From positions 1-47,487 of the forward strand of contig CAIMGI010000063.1 of the NCBI GenBank assembly GCA_903840505.1: DNA of 47,487 bases, given 5' to 3'. Source of the stretch: an uncultured Bacteroidota bacterium. GTDB taxonomy: Bacteria > Bacteroidota > Bacteroidia > UBA4408. The translations under genes and the position numbers were made by a program. A model generated the notes under the pieces. It was not told where the DNA came from. It was given only the letters and a program-made list of their open reading frames with translations, and ran no database searches. Of this stretch, positions 33,507 to 41,726 are shown piece by piece (the stretch's first letter is position 1; every line of letters starts with the position of its first letter).

Positions 33507-35624
33507 ATGTTAAAACATACTAAAGTATTTATACTCCTGCTTTTTTTACTGTATATAAATATCAGTAGTTCCATTTCATTTGCGCAAACGGCACAAGCCA
33601 ATGATAACTTAAAAAAATACTGGTATTATCGCTATCGACTAAGAAACGATTTCACATTGATGGGTGATGGTCAAGGAAAAAGTATTATTGCTGCTCAACG
33701 AAAAGTCGATGGCGCATTACAATTCAATGGAGACCAAACATCTGTTATGGGAGAGTATATGGCAGTATTGGCTACTGAATATCAATTGTTAAAAAACAAT
33801 GGGCAGGATGTAAGTAGAACGCTTGAAGAACTGTATTACCTTCTTAAAGCATTAAGTCGATTAGACGAAACAGCCGAATCCTTTATTCGCAACAATCCTA
33901 ATGGTCAACCTTATTTAAATTACCAATCCCCACTTAATCCACAATCAGGTGATCTGAATGGCTTTTTTATGAGGGATGATGTGTTGCCTGATTTCGTGCA
34001 AAATAACAGTTTGCATTTCAATTCTGGAAAAACTAATAATATTACTGCTATATCAACTAGAAGTGGATTTGCAAATGCAGATGAGACTAGAAGATTTGAA
34101 AGTCTTGATCAGGTAATCAATCTTATGATTGGACTTTCATTTGTAAGTAAATATGTGAATGATACTTACCAAGGAAAAATAATAGAAGCAGGCGAAAGCA
34201 ATATGCAACAAATGGCGCGAAATTTTACCGACCGTATGATAATGTATATTAAAAACAATAATTGGAGAATTCAAGATCCTATAACAGGATATCAATTTGC
34301 TGATAATGAAGGTGGATTTGTTCAACCACTTGCTTATGGATTTGCTGAGACTGCAAATAAAATTCAAGGTAATAATAATCCCGTTTTTCTATTTTTAGGT
34401 ATTCCTGTAAGTTCAGCAAACTATCACGATGCAATTACGGCATTAAGTTTCCTAGTATTTGGAGTTGCGACTCCGATAGCAGTTAATTGTGAGCAAGACA
34501 CAGGTATACTTCACAGTGAATTTCCGTGCAGTGCTTGTTTCGAAAGCTATAAATTAATTATGCTTGGTGCTTTGGGTAACTGCTTGTACAATTCGCTACA
34601 TATTAATATTACGGCTTCAAGAACAGCCCAATATGCAAGCAATAATAATATTGAAATTATTCCGTTAATTAGACAAGTTTTGCATGGAGGGGTAAATTTC
34701 ATTTCAAATGCAACTTATGAAAATTTATTAGACAGGGGTCCTCTGTGTGGTCCAAAAAACTGGAACAATTGTAACTATGATGATTTTGAATGGTCTAGTT
34801 TTAATCGCTGGAGAGCATCTGAGAAAAGGGGAATGGGCTGTCCTGCAGAACAGATAGCTGACGAAGAATGTACTCATAATCTGGAACCTGCCGATTACCC
34901 TGGCATAGATTATATGATGCTGTTTAATATGTTTTGCCTTGCAGAAGGGGATAATTATATGCCCAATTATATTAACTATATGGATAGAATAGTGAACATT
35001 GATTTTCCTTTTACATTGGGTGGAACAACTATTGGTGATGCACAAAATCCTGCAACGGTTAACGCCTACAAAAGTGTAACACTTAATGGGAATGTAAACC
35101 CCAACGCCAATGTAACTTTTAGAGCAGGTACTGAAATAAATGTGGAAGCAGGTAGTTATTGCGATTATACACTTATACATATTAACCCATTTGGATGCAG
35201 CAACATATTTAAAAAAGGTGATAGCACACAAACAAATGGATATGGAATACAAGACGACCCATTAGCAAATTTACCGCATTACCATGTTGATAGTCGCTCT
35301 GAAAACAATGCTGCACCCACCTCCCAACTAACACCTACGATTGATACAGTAAAAGTTAAAAGCAACTCGTTAAAAGTTTATCCTAATCCCACAACCGGTG
35401 AAATTACACTAAACTATAAATTAACGAACAACTGTGATTTAAAAATCAGTATTTACAATTCGATTGGACAAGAAGTGAAAATTATAGTTAACAATGAGTT
35501 TCGTCAAGCTGGTGAGTATATTGTAAATGCAGACGTATCAACATTGCAACAAGGAATGTATTTTTATTTATACCAAACATCAACGGGCGTTAATGCAGTT
35601 CGCCCATTAATTATTAGCAAATAA
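33507..35624 (+). CDS. Secreted protein with T9SS type A tail, central part unknown
   Basis: 705 residues, starting 2 bp after the lipoprotein stop. Signal peptide (FILLLFLLYINISSSISFAQ). The central ~500 residues are helix-rich and have several Trp and Cys pairs (CEQDTGILHSEFPCSACFES; CGPKNWNNCNYDDFEWSSFN). The family is not recognised. Before the tail comes a beta-helix-like segment (AYKSVTLNGNVNPNANVTFR AGTEINVEAGS) typical of T9SS proteins. The tail is type A (LKVYPNPTTGEITLNY ... LQQGMYFYLYQTS). A peptidase- or hydrolase-like central domain is possible but not shown. Likely co-transcribed with the two preceding genes. Confidence 0.83.
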   Translation: MLKHTKVFILLLFLLYINISSSISFAQTAQANDNLKKYWYYRYRLRNDFTLMGDGQGKSIIAAQRKVDGALQFNGDQTSVMGEYMAVLATEYQLLKNNGQDVSRTLEELYYLLKALSRLDETAESFIRNNPNGQPYLNYQSPLNPQSGDLNGFFMRDDVLPDFVQNNSLHFNSGKTNNITAISTRSGFANADETRRFESLDQVINLMIGLSFVSKYVNDTYQGKIIEAGESNMQQMARNFTDRMIMYIKNNNWRIQDPITGYQFADNEGGFVQPLAYGFAETANKIQGNNNPVFLFLGIPVSSANYHDAITALSFLVFGVATPIAVNCEQDTGILHSEFPCSACFESYKLIMLGALGNCLYNSLHINITASRTAQYASNNNIEIIPLIRQVLHGGVNFISNATYENLLDRGPLCGPKNWNNCNYDDFEWSSFNRWRASEKRGMGCPAEQIADEECTHNLEPADYPGIDYMMLFNMFCLAEGDNYMPNYINYMDRIVNIDFPFTLGGTTIGDAQNPATVNAYKSVTLNGNVNPNANVTFRAGTEINVEAGSYCDYTLIHINPFGCSNIFKKGDSTQTNGYGIQDDPLANLPHYHVDSRSENNAAPTSQLTPTIDTVKVKSNSLKVYPNPTTGEITLNYKLTNNCDLKISIYNSIGQEVKIIVNNEFRQAGEYIVNADVSTLQQGMYFYLYQTSTGVNAVRPLIISK

Positions 35625-35630
35625 AAGGAC

Positions 35631-37685
35631 TTACCTCACTCCACTCCCATTATTCATTGCATCCTTATCGGGTGCAACAAAAGATAGTTCGCCTTTGCTA
35701 TTTTCTGCCATCAATATCATTCCCTGCGATTCAATTCCCTTTATATTTCTTGGAGCAAGATTTACCAATATAGAAACTTTTTTTCCGATAATATCTTCCG
35801 GTTTATAGTATGCTGCAATACCCGAAACAACTGTGCGTTGGTCGATGCCGGTATCAATTTTCAATTTCAATAACTTGTCGGTTTTAGGTACACGTTCGGC
35901 TTCCAAAATGGTGCCTACACGTATATCCATTTTTGCAAAATCATCAAAACTAATGTTGGGTTTAGCAGGTTCAACGGTTGTAGGAGTGGATGCTTCAATC
36001 ATTTTTTTTACGTCTTCTAAATTTTGCAATTGAATGGCGATCACATCGTCTTCTATTTTTTCGAACAACAAACTTGCTTCTCTAATTTTATGTCCATTTG
36101 TAAGTAAATCGGTGCGTGTTGCATCGTTCCAAAACTTGCCGGAAATGTTTAACATATCGGCTAATTTTTTAGCAGTAAATGGAATAAAGGGTTCCATCAA
36201 TATGCTTAAGTTAGCACAAATCTGCAAGGATATATTCATAATGGTAAGTACCCTGTTCTCGTCTGTTTTAATAAGCTTCCAAGGTTCGTTGTCGGCTAAA
36301 TATTTATTGCCCAAACGTGCTAAATTCATTAACTCAGACAATGCTTCGCGGAAACGAAACTGATCCAGAGATGCTGCAATTCTATCAGGGAATTTGGCTA
36401 TTTCTGCCAACAAATGTAAATCCTCTTTTGTGTAGGTATCTGCCGAAGGAACCACCCCCTTGTAATAATTGTGTGTAAGCACCAACGTGCGGTTTACAAA
36501 ATTTCCCAATATAGCAACCAACTCATTGTTATTGCGCGCTTGAAAATCCTTCCAGGTAAACTCGCTGTCTTTTGTTTCGGGTAAAATAGAAAGTAAACAA
36601 TACCTTAATGCATCCTGCTTATCCGGAAAATCACGGTTGTATTCGTGCATCTCAATCGACCACTTTCTACTGGTCGACATTTTATCGCCTTCCAAATTCA
36701 TAAACTCATTTCCCGGAACATTGTCGGGAAGAATAAACTCTCCGTGTTGCATTAACATCAAGGGGAAAGTAATGCAATGAAAAACAATATTGTCTTTTGC
36801 TAAAAAATGCACCAGCCTTGTTTCTTTGTCTTTCCAGTAAGGTTCCCAATCTTTGTTATTATCAATTGCCCACTGTTTTGTTGCCGAAATATATCCAATG
36901 GGTGCATCGAACCATACGTACAATACTTTTCCTTCGGCATCGGGCAATGGAACTTTTACTCCCCAGTTAATGTCGCGAGTCATTGCGCGGGGTTGTAATC
37001 CTTGGTTGAGCCAACTTTTACATTGTCCGTACACATTTACTTTCCAATCTTTGTGCGATTCAATATAGGCTTCAATTTTTAGTTGCAGCTTGTCCATCGG
37101 CAAGAACCAATTTTTTGTTCTTTTCAAAACAGGCTTTTCTCCGGTAAGGGTCGACTTCGGATTTATAAGATCAGTAGGGCTTAGCGACTTACCACATTTT
37201 TCACATTGGTCGCCATAAGCGGCATCGTGACCACAATTAGGACAAGTACCAATGATATATCTATCAGCTAAAAACTGCTGTGCTTTTTCATCAAAATACT
37301 GTTCAGTGGTTTCCTCAACCAATGTTCCATTATTAAACAACACAGTAAAAAACTCCTGTGCAGTTTGGTGGTGCAAAGGGCTGCTAGTACGGTGATAAAT
37401 ATCAAATGAAATACCTAATTTTTCGAAGTTCTCCTTCATCAAAACATGGTATTTATCAATGATGGCTTGTGGTGTGGTATTTTCCTTTATGGCCTGATTT
37501 GCAATAGCTGTTCCGTGCTCATCACTACCACACACATAAATAACATCTTCCTTTTTTGAACGCAAATAGCGCACATACACATCGGCAGGCAAGTAGGCTC
37601 CCGCTAAATGTCCAATGTGCTTTGGTCCATTTGCATAAGGCAAAGCGGCAGTAATGGTATGTCGTTTAAATTTCAATTCTTCCAA
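35631..37685 (-). CDS. metG: Methionyl-tRNA synthetase (TTG start)
   Basis: 684 residues. HIGH motif at 23-26 ([14 protein letters not shown]), zinc knuckle [23 protein letters not shown] (about 335; family KMSKS) and a C-terminal tRNA-binding OB domain ([20 protein letters not shown] ... [19 protein letters not shown]). Charges tRNA-Met in the cytoplasm. No ATG is available before the conserved [14 protein letters not shown] at 37685 is directly preceded by an in-frame stop, and a second TTG lies at 37676. The gene converges with the T9SS protein gene, 6 bp apart. Confidence 0.97.
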   Translation of the reverse strand: MEELKFKRHTITAALPYANGPKHIGHLAGAYLPADVYVRYLRSKKEDVIYVCGSDEHGTAIANQAIKENTTPQAIIDKYHVLMKENFEKLGISFDIYHRTSSPLHHQTAQEFFTVLFNNGTLVEETTEQYFDEKAQQFLADRYIIGTCPNCGHDAAYGDQCEKCGKSLSPTDLINPKSTLTGEKPVLKRTKNWFLPMDKLQLKIEAYIESHKDWKVNVYGQCKSWLNQGLQPRAMTRDINWGVKVPLPDAEGKVLYVWFDAPIGYISATKQWAIDNNKDWEPYWKDKETRLVHFLAKDNIVFHCITFPLMLMQHGEFILPDNVPGNEFMNLEGDKMSTSRKWSIEMHEYNRDFPDKQDALRYCLLSILPETKDSEFTWKDFQARNNNELVAILGNFVNRTLVLTHNYYKGVVPSADTYTKEDLHLLAEIAKFPDRIAASLDQFRFREALSELMNLARLGNKYLADNEPWKLIKTDENRVLTIMNISLQICANLSILMEPFIPFTAKKLADMLNISGKFWNDATRTDLLTNGHKIREASLLFEKIEDDVIAIQLQNLEDVKKMIEASTPTTVEPAKPNISFDDFAKMDIRVGTILEAERVPKTDKLLKLKIDTGIDQRTVVSGIAAYYKPEDIIGKKVSILVNLAPRNIKGIESQGMILMAENSKGELSFVAPDKDAMNNGSGVR

Positions 37686-37697
37686 TTAAATACGGTG

Positions 37698-37705
37698 CAA
37701 ATATA
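37698..37705 (-). promoter_or_regulatory. -7 box (TATATTTG) of metG
   Basis: Minus strand TATATTTG, 12 bp upstream of the TTG start. The -33 element is not clear. Confidence 0.55.
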
Positions 37706-37798
37706 GCAGTTTGTTGCGTTTATTAATCATACAAAACAAATAACAAATGATTGTTACTAACTTGTTTTAGTTACAACCTTACAGCGCACATTAAAGCT

Positions 37799-37806
37799 TA
37801 ATTTTG
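37799..37806 (+). promoter_or_regulatory. -7 box (TAATTTTG) of the OmpA-lipoprotein gene
   Basis: Match to TAnnTTTG, 23 bp before ATG 37830. No clean TTG at -33. Confidence 0.45.
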
Positions 37807-37829
37807 CTTTCTATTAAAACCATCATTTT

Positions 37830-38867
37830 ATGAAAAAATCATACTTACAACACCTCGCCATTTTGCTTTTGGGAATAAGTACCATATTGGTTTCTTGCGT
37901 TCCTCAAAGACAATTTCAAGATATAAAAGACAAACACAAAAAATGCGAAGAAGATAACAGTGCATTAAAAACACAAAACCAAGATTGCAATACCAAGTTG
38001 ACTGAAATAAGCGATCAGATAACGGATATTAAAAGGCGCATTAATAATTTACAAAACGACACTTCCATTCAAGGAAAATCATTGCGCTTAACAACAGTGA
38101 ATTACGATAAGTTATATCAAACCTATGAATTGTTGTTGCAAAAAAACAGAGAGCTACTTGCCGGGAATGCGGCCGAGAATAAGAAGTTGGTGGGGGATTT
38201 GCAGATGACACAAGAAGAATTGTTGAGAAAACAAGATGCACTGAAAGCATTAGAGAAAGAACTCGATTTGAAAAAGAAAAATTTAGATGCACTGATGTTG
38301 GAATTAGAAAAAAACAAAGGTGAGTTAGCAAAACGTGAAGCCAGAGTGAATGAATTGGAGGGAATATTAACGAAAAAAGATTCCATCGTTATGGCTCTTA
38401 AGAAAAAAGTTTCGGATGCTTTGCTTGGCTTCGAAGGCAATGGATTAACCATTCAGCAAAAAAACGGAAAAGTGTACGTGTCGATGGATGAAAAATTATT
38501 GTTCGCATCAGGAAGTACAACAGTAGATTCAAAAGGAATTGAGCCATTAAAAAAATTAGCAAAGGTGTTAGAACAAAACAGCGATATAAATGTATTGGTA
38601 GAAGGGCATACAGACAATGTTCCAATGATTGGAAAAGGGGAGATAAAAGACAATTGGGACTTAAGTGCTATGAGAGCAACTTCTGTAGTGAAAATAATTA
38701 CAAGCAATAGCAAAATGGATGCAGCGAGATTAACGGCAGCAGGAAGAGGTGAGTTTTTTCCATTGGATGCTTCCAATACAGCCGAAGCCAGGAAAAAGAA
38801 CAGAAGAACAGAAATAATTTTAACACCTAAATTAGACGAAATACTGAAAGTGCTCGAGACAAATTAA
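37830..38867 (+). CDS. OmpA-family peptidoglycan-binding lipoprotein with long coiled coil
   Basis: 345 residues. Lipobox LVSC (Cys23), a ~150-residue coiled coil (about 30-200), then an OmpA domain (about 205-335): LLFASGSTTVDSKGIEPLKK, VLVEGHTDNVPM, WDLSAMRATSVV, AAGRGEFFPLDASNT and RRTEIILTP. The Asp and Arg for meso-DAP binding are in place. It probably ties the outer membrane to the cell wall, and may bridge distances by its coil. The stop (TAA 38865-38867) overlaps the ATG of the next gene by one base. Confidence 0.92.
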   Translation: MKKSYLQHLAILLLGISTILVSCVPQRQFQDIKDKHKKCEEDNSALKTQNQDCNTKLTEISDQITDIKRRINNLQNDTSIQGKSLRLTTVNYDKLYQTYELLLQKNRELLAGNAAENKKLVGDLQMTQEELLRKQDALKALEKELDLKKKNLDALMLELEKNKGELAKREARVNELEGILTKKDSIVMALKKKVSDALLGFEGNGLTIQQKNGKVYVSMDEKLLFASGSTTVDSKGIEPLKKLAKVLEQNSDINVLVEGHTDNVPMIGKGEIKDNWDLSAMRATSVVKIITSNSKMDAARLTAAGRGEFFPLDASNTAEARKKNRRTEIILTPKLDEILKVLETN

Positions 38868-39721
38868 TGGTTGATGGTATAAAAAAAATTGCGGGAAGAT
38901 TTACTGTTGCCTTAATCATTTTATGTTTTAGCCCTGTTCACTCTTCTCAAAGAAATACGAGTATGGACTTACTCGACAAGATGTTTCTTGCCGTAACTAA
39001 AATTCATACTGCAAGGTATTCTCTCACTTCTTATGAAAGAGTTAAGAATAAACCCTTAACGGCCTCTTCACAAGTAAAATTACAAATATCGCCAAGAAAA
39101 GTATACCTAAAAAACACAATAAAAGGAATAGAAGTATTGTGGGTACAGGGTAAAAACAAAGGATATGCTTGGGTAAACCCGGGTTCTTTTCCATTTCTAA
39201 CATTGCACCTTGATCCGGAAGGCGAATTGATGACAAAAAGCCAACACCATACTATTCATCAACTCGGCTTTGGATACTTTTCCGAAGTAATTCAAAAAAC
39301 AATCGCATCAATTGGACAAGTAGCATATAAAAACATAACAGTTTTAGGAGACGTGGAGTGGGATAATAAACTTTGCCATAAAGTATACATTGATTTTTCT
39401 GACTATTATAAAATGCAGCCTTATACAGTGGGCAAGAATGAAGACCTAAAATCACTGAGCAACAAACTTCACTTAAGTAAATTTATTATCCGTGATAATA
39501 ATCCAAATAGAAAAATTAAACAAGGAGAAACAATTAATATTCCAAGTATTTATGCCTCTAAAATCATTCTTTATGTTGATAAGAAAAGCACCTTGCCGAT
39601 TTATCTAAAAGTGATTGACAATGGCGGCTTATATGAATCCTATGAGTTTTCCGATGTAAAAATAAACAGTACTATTACTGAAGAAGAATTTACTACCACC
39701 TACAAAGACTATAAATTTTGA
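38867..39721 (+). CDS. DUF1571-like exported protein with inserted LysM domain
   Basis: 284 residues. A membrane signal is at about 12-28. Residues ~30-180 match the DUF1571/LolA-like beta pattern (SYERVKNKPLTASSQVKLQI, EVLWVQGKNKGYAWVNPG, CHKVYIDF). From ~185 to ~230 sits a LysM unit (PYTVGKNEDLKSLSNKLHLS ... NRKIKQGETINIPS). The first domain then continues (ASKIILYVDKKSTLPIYLKV, YEFSDVKINSTITEEEFT). The LysM lies in the middle, not at an end. With the one-base overlap to the OmpA gene, a joint role at the cell wall is likely (inference). Confidence 0.8.
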   Translation: MVDGIKKIAGRFTVALIILCFSPVHSSQRNTSMDLLDKMFLAVTKIHTARYSLTSYERVKNKPLTASSQVKLQISPRKVYLKNTIKGIEVLWVQGKNKGYAWVNPGSFPFLTLHLDPEGELMTKSQHHTIHQLGFGYFSEVIQKTIASIGQVAYKNITVLGDVEWDNKLCHKVYIDFSDYYKMQPYTVGKNEDLKSLSNKLHLSKFIIRDNNPNRKIKQGETINIPSIYASKIILYVDKKSTLPIYLKVIDNGGLYESYEFSDVKINSTITEEEFTTTYKDYKF

Positions 39722-39734
39722 TATTAGTGCTTGT

Positions 39735-40628
39735 TTAGAATTTAGCTCTTGTTCTCCTTCTGTTCTTGGATATTTTATAAGCAAAAGTAAACTGAGCAAA
39801 CATATAAGCATCCTTATATTTAGGATCGCCACGTTGCTCACCTAAAATTGTCCAATTGGGATGTTCGCCCAAGGATGGGTCGGAGAAATAAGCTGCAACA
39901 TCACCTCTTGCTGCTTGAATTGCAGTTCTATCATAATAGTCTGTGCTTACATCATCAATATAATCCGAAAATGTATAACGTAAGCCGTATTCGAAACCAA
40001 TTGTCATCTCACGGTTAATAGGGTAACGCATTCCAAATCCCATTGGAATAGAAAGTGTTAGTCGTTTGTATTTTTTTGAACCAGGAATTAATTCTTGACC
40101 CTCTGTGCCCAGCGGTTGCAAAGCATACCATTTACCATTGTATTTTGCCTTTGGATTAAAACGCACCAATCCTATTCCTGCGAATAAATAAGTCTCAAAA
40201 TTTATTTTCTTCAATCCTTTTGCCCCTTTTATTTTATAACGGTGACCTTGCTTTTCTTTTAAAAAAGAATATTCAAATTGGGAAGAAAGTTCCCAAGTAA
40301 AAGAACGAAAACTTAAGTTTCTGTTATTCCTAAATTGCTCCTTTGTAAATTTATCATTTCCCGAAAGAATTGCCCAATGCAAATTGCTTTTTACAGCCAT
40401 ATTTTCGGCTATTCTGTAACGATACCCCCCGGAAACAAAAGGTCGAGTAAGTATAAAATCTAAATCCCTAACAAAATGTGTTCCTTCGCGATTTGCACCA
40501 CCTAAGTCGCCTAAAAAGTTTGTTGCACCAAATGCACCCACCAATTCATGACGCTGTTTTTTCCAGCGCTGAGCAAGTGAAAGCAAAGGCAATGCACACA
40601 ATAAAAACAGTATTAACTTTTTATTCAA
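39735..40628 (-). CDS. Outer-membrane beta-barrel protein, DUF6089 family
   Basis: 297 residues. Signal peptide (MNKKLILFLLCALPLLSLAQ), then the typical start HELVGAFGATNFLGDLGG and alternating amphipathic strands (YRYRIAENMAVKSNLHWAIL, FAGIGLVRFNPKAKYNG, GFGMRYPINREMTIGFEYGL, AQFTFAYKISKNRRR). DUF6089-type barrels are common in Bacteroidota; one member group is the T9SS component PorG, but that cannot be decided from this sequence. The stop lies 13 bp from the convergent DUF1571-LysM gene. Confidence 0.8.
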   Translation of the reverse strand: MNKKLILFLLCALPLLSLAQRWKKQRHELVGAFGATNFLGDLGGANREGTHFVRDLDFILTRPFVSGGYRYRIAENMAVKSNLHWAILSGNDKFTKEQFRNNRNLSFRSFTWELSSQFEYSFLKEKQGHRYKIKGAKGLKKINFETYLFAGIGLVRFNPKAKYNGKWYALQPLGTEGQELIPGSKKYKRLTLSIPMGFGMRYPINREMTIGFEYGLRYTFSDYIDDVSTDYYDRTAIQAARGDVAAYFSDPSLGEHPNWTILGEQRGDPKYKDAYMFAQFTFAYKISKNRRRTRAKF

Positions 40629-40653
40629 AACCTGCTCTTTTAACTATAATCTG

Positions 40654-40684
40654 CAAAGTTAAAAATATTATTGTTTTATTTCAA
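40654..40684 (-). promoter_or_regulatory. Promoter of the DUF6089 gene
   Basis: On the minus strand TTG (40682-40684) and TAACTTTG (40654-40661) lie 20 bp apart: both elements of the Bacteroidota consensus. Confidence 0.75.
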
Positions 40685-40738
40685 CTATTTAAAGCAATGA
40701 GACTTACGTGAAAAATGAGCAATCGGTTTTATGGATTG

Positions 40739-41725
40739 TTAAAAAGCGGGTTGCTTGGGTTTATTCCCTAGTATTGTTTCTATTTTTTCAAGAATTTCGG
40801 GAGTAATTTTTTCTACTACTTCTATTGCTTGAATATTGTCGACCAACTGCTCAAGCTTTGATGCACCGGTTATAACAGTACTCACATTTGGATTTTTTAA
40901 ACACCAAGCCAGTGCCAAACGAGGCAAATTTGTACCGATTTCCTGCGCCAAATTCCCCAACTGCTTTGCTATTTCTATTTTCGGTTTCGCTAATTCACCC
41001 GTCATTGATTCTTTTAACCATTCCATACCAGGTCTATTAATCCGTGTATCATCGGGTACCACATTGTTGTATTTTCCTGTAAGTAACCCCGAAGCAAGGG
41101 GTGACCAAATAGTTGTTCCCATTCCTATCTCAGTATACAAACGACTATATTCAACTTCTACTCTTTCGCGGTGAAACATATTGTACTGAGGTTGCTCCAT
41201 CGTTGGCGGCATTAAATTATATTGACGTGCAACACTGTATGCTTCCATTATTTGTTGTGCACTCCATTCGCTTGTTCCCCAATACAAAATTTTTCCTTGT
41301 GCTACCAAATCACTCATTGCTCGAACCGTTTCTTCAACAGGTGTATTTTTATCGGGTCGGTGACAAAAAAACAAATCGAGGTAATCTACTTGCAATCTTT
41401 TTAATGCTGCATTGCAAGCCTCTATAATGTGCTTCCGACTTAAACCCATTTGATTAGGCAGCTTTCCGCCCCAAAACACTTTGCTCGAAACAATATATGT
41501 AGTTCTATCCCAAGCCATTTTTTTCAAAATATTGCCCATTACAATTTCGGACTTTCCACTTGCGTATGCCTCAGCATTATCGAAAAAATTCACTCCCGAA
41601 TCGTATGCTTTTATCATACATTTTTCGGCAATGCTATCGTCTATTTGTGCACCAAAAGTAACCCAAGAGCCAAAAGACAAAGCACTTACTTGTAATCCCG
41701 ATTTTCCTAATCTTCTATATTCCAT
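40739..41725 (-). CDS. Aldo/keto reductase, potassium-channel beta-subunit-like group
   Basis: 328 residues, cytoplasmic. EYRRLGKSGLQVSALSFGSW, catalytic tetrad Asp/Tyr/Lys/His in FFDNAEAYASG, VSSKVF and LDLFFCHRPD, then LYWGTSEWSAQQIMEA, PPTMEQPQYNMFHRERVE, WSPLASGLLTGKY and STVITGASKLEQL. It reduces carbonyls with NADPH. The group is related to Kv-beta/YghZ; substrate not known. It starts one base after the stop of the subtilase gene, so the pair is translated from one message, although the roles look unrelated. Confidence 0.92.
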   Translation of the reverse strand: MEYRRLGKSGLQVSALSFGSWVTFGAQIDDSIAEKCMIKAYDSGVNFFDNAEAYASGKSEIVMGNILKKMAWDRTTYIVSSKVFWGGKLPNQMGLSRKHIIEACNAALKRLQVDYLDLFFCHRPDKNTPVEETVRAMSDLVAQGKILYWGTSEWSAQQIMEAYSVARQYNLMPPTMEQPQYNMFHRERVEVEYSRLYTEIGMGTTIWSPLASGLLTGKYNNVVPDDTRINRPGMEWLKESMTGELAKPKIEIAKQLGNLAQEIGTNLPRLALAWCLKNPNVSTVITGASKLEQLVDNIQAIEVVEKITPEILEKIETILGNKPKQPAF

Positions 41726-41726
41726 A

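Noticed and set aside
34728-35252. Minus-strand open frame of ~174 codons
   Set aside because: Opposite the T9SS protein gene; Cys/Ile/His-rich translation typical of antisense frames.
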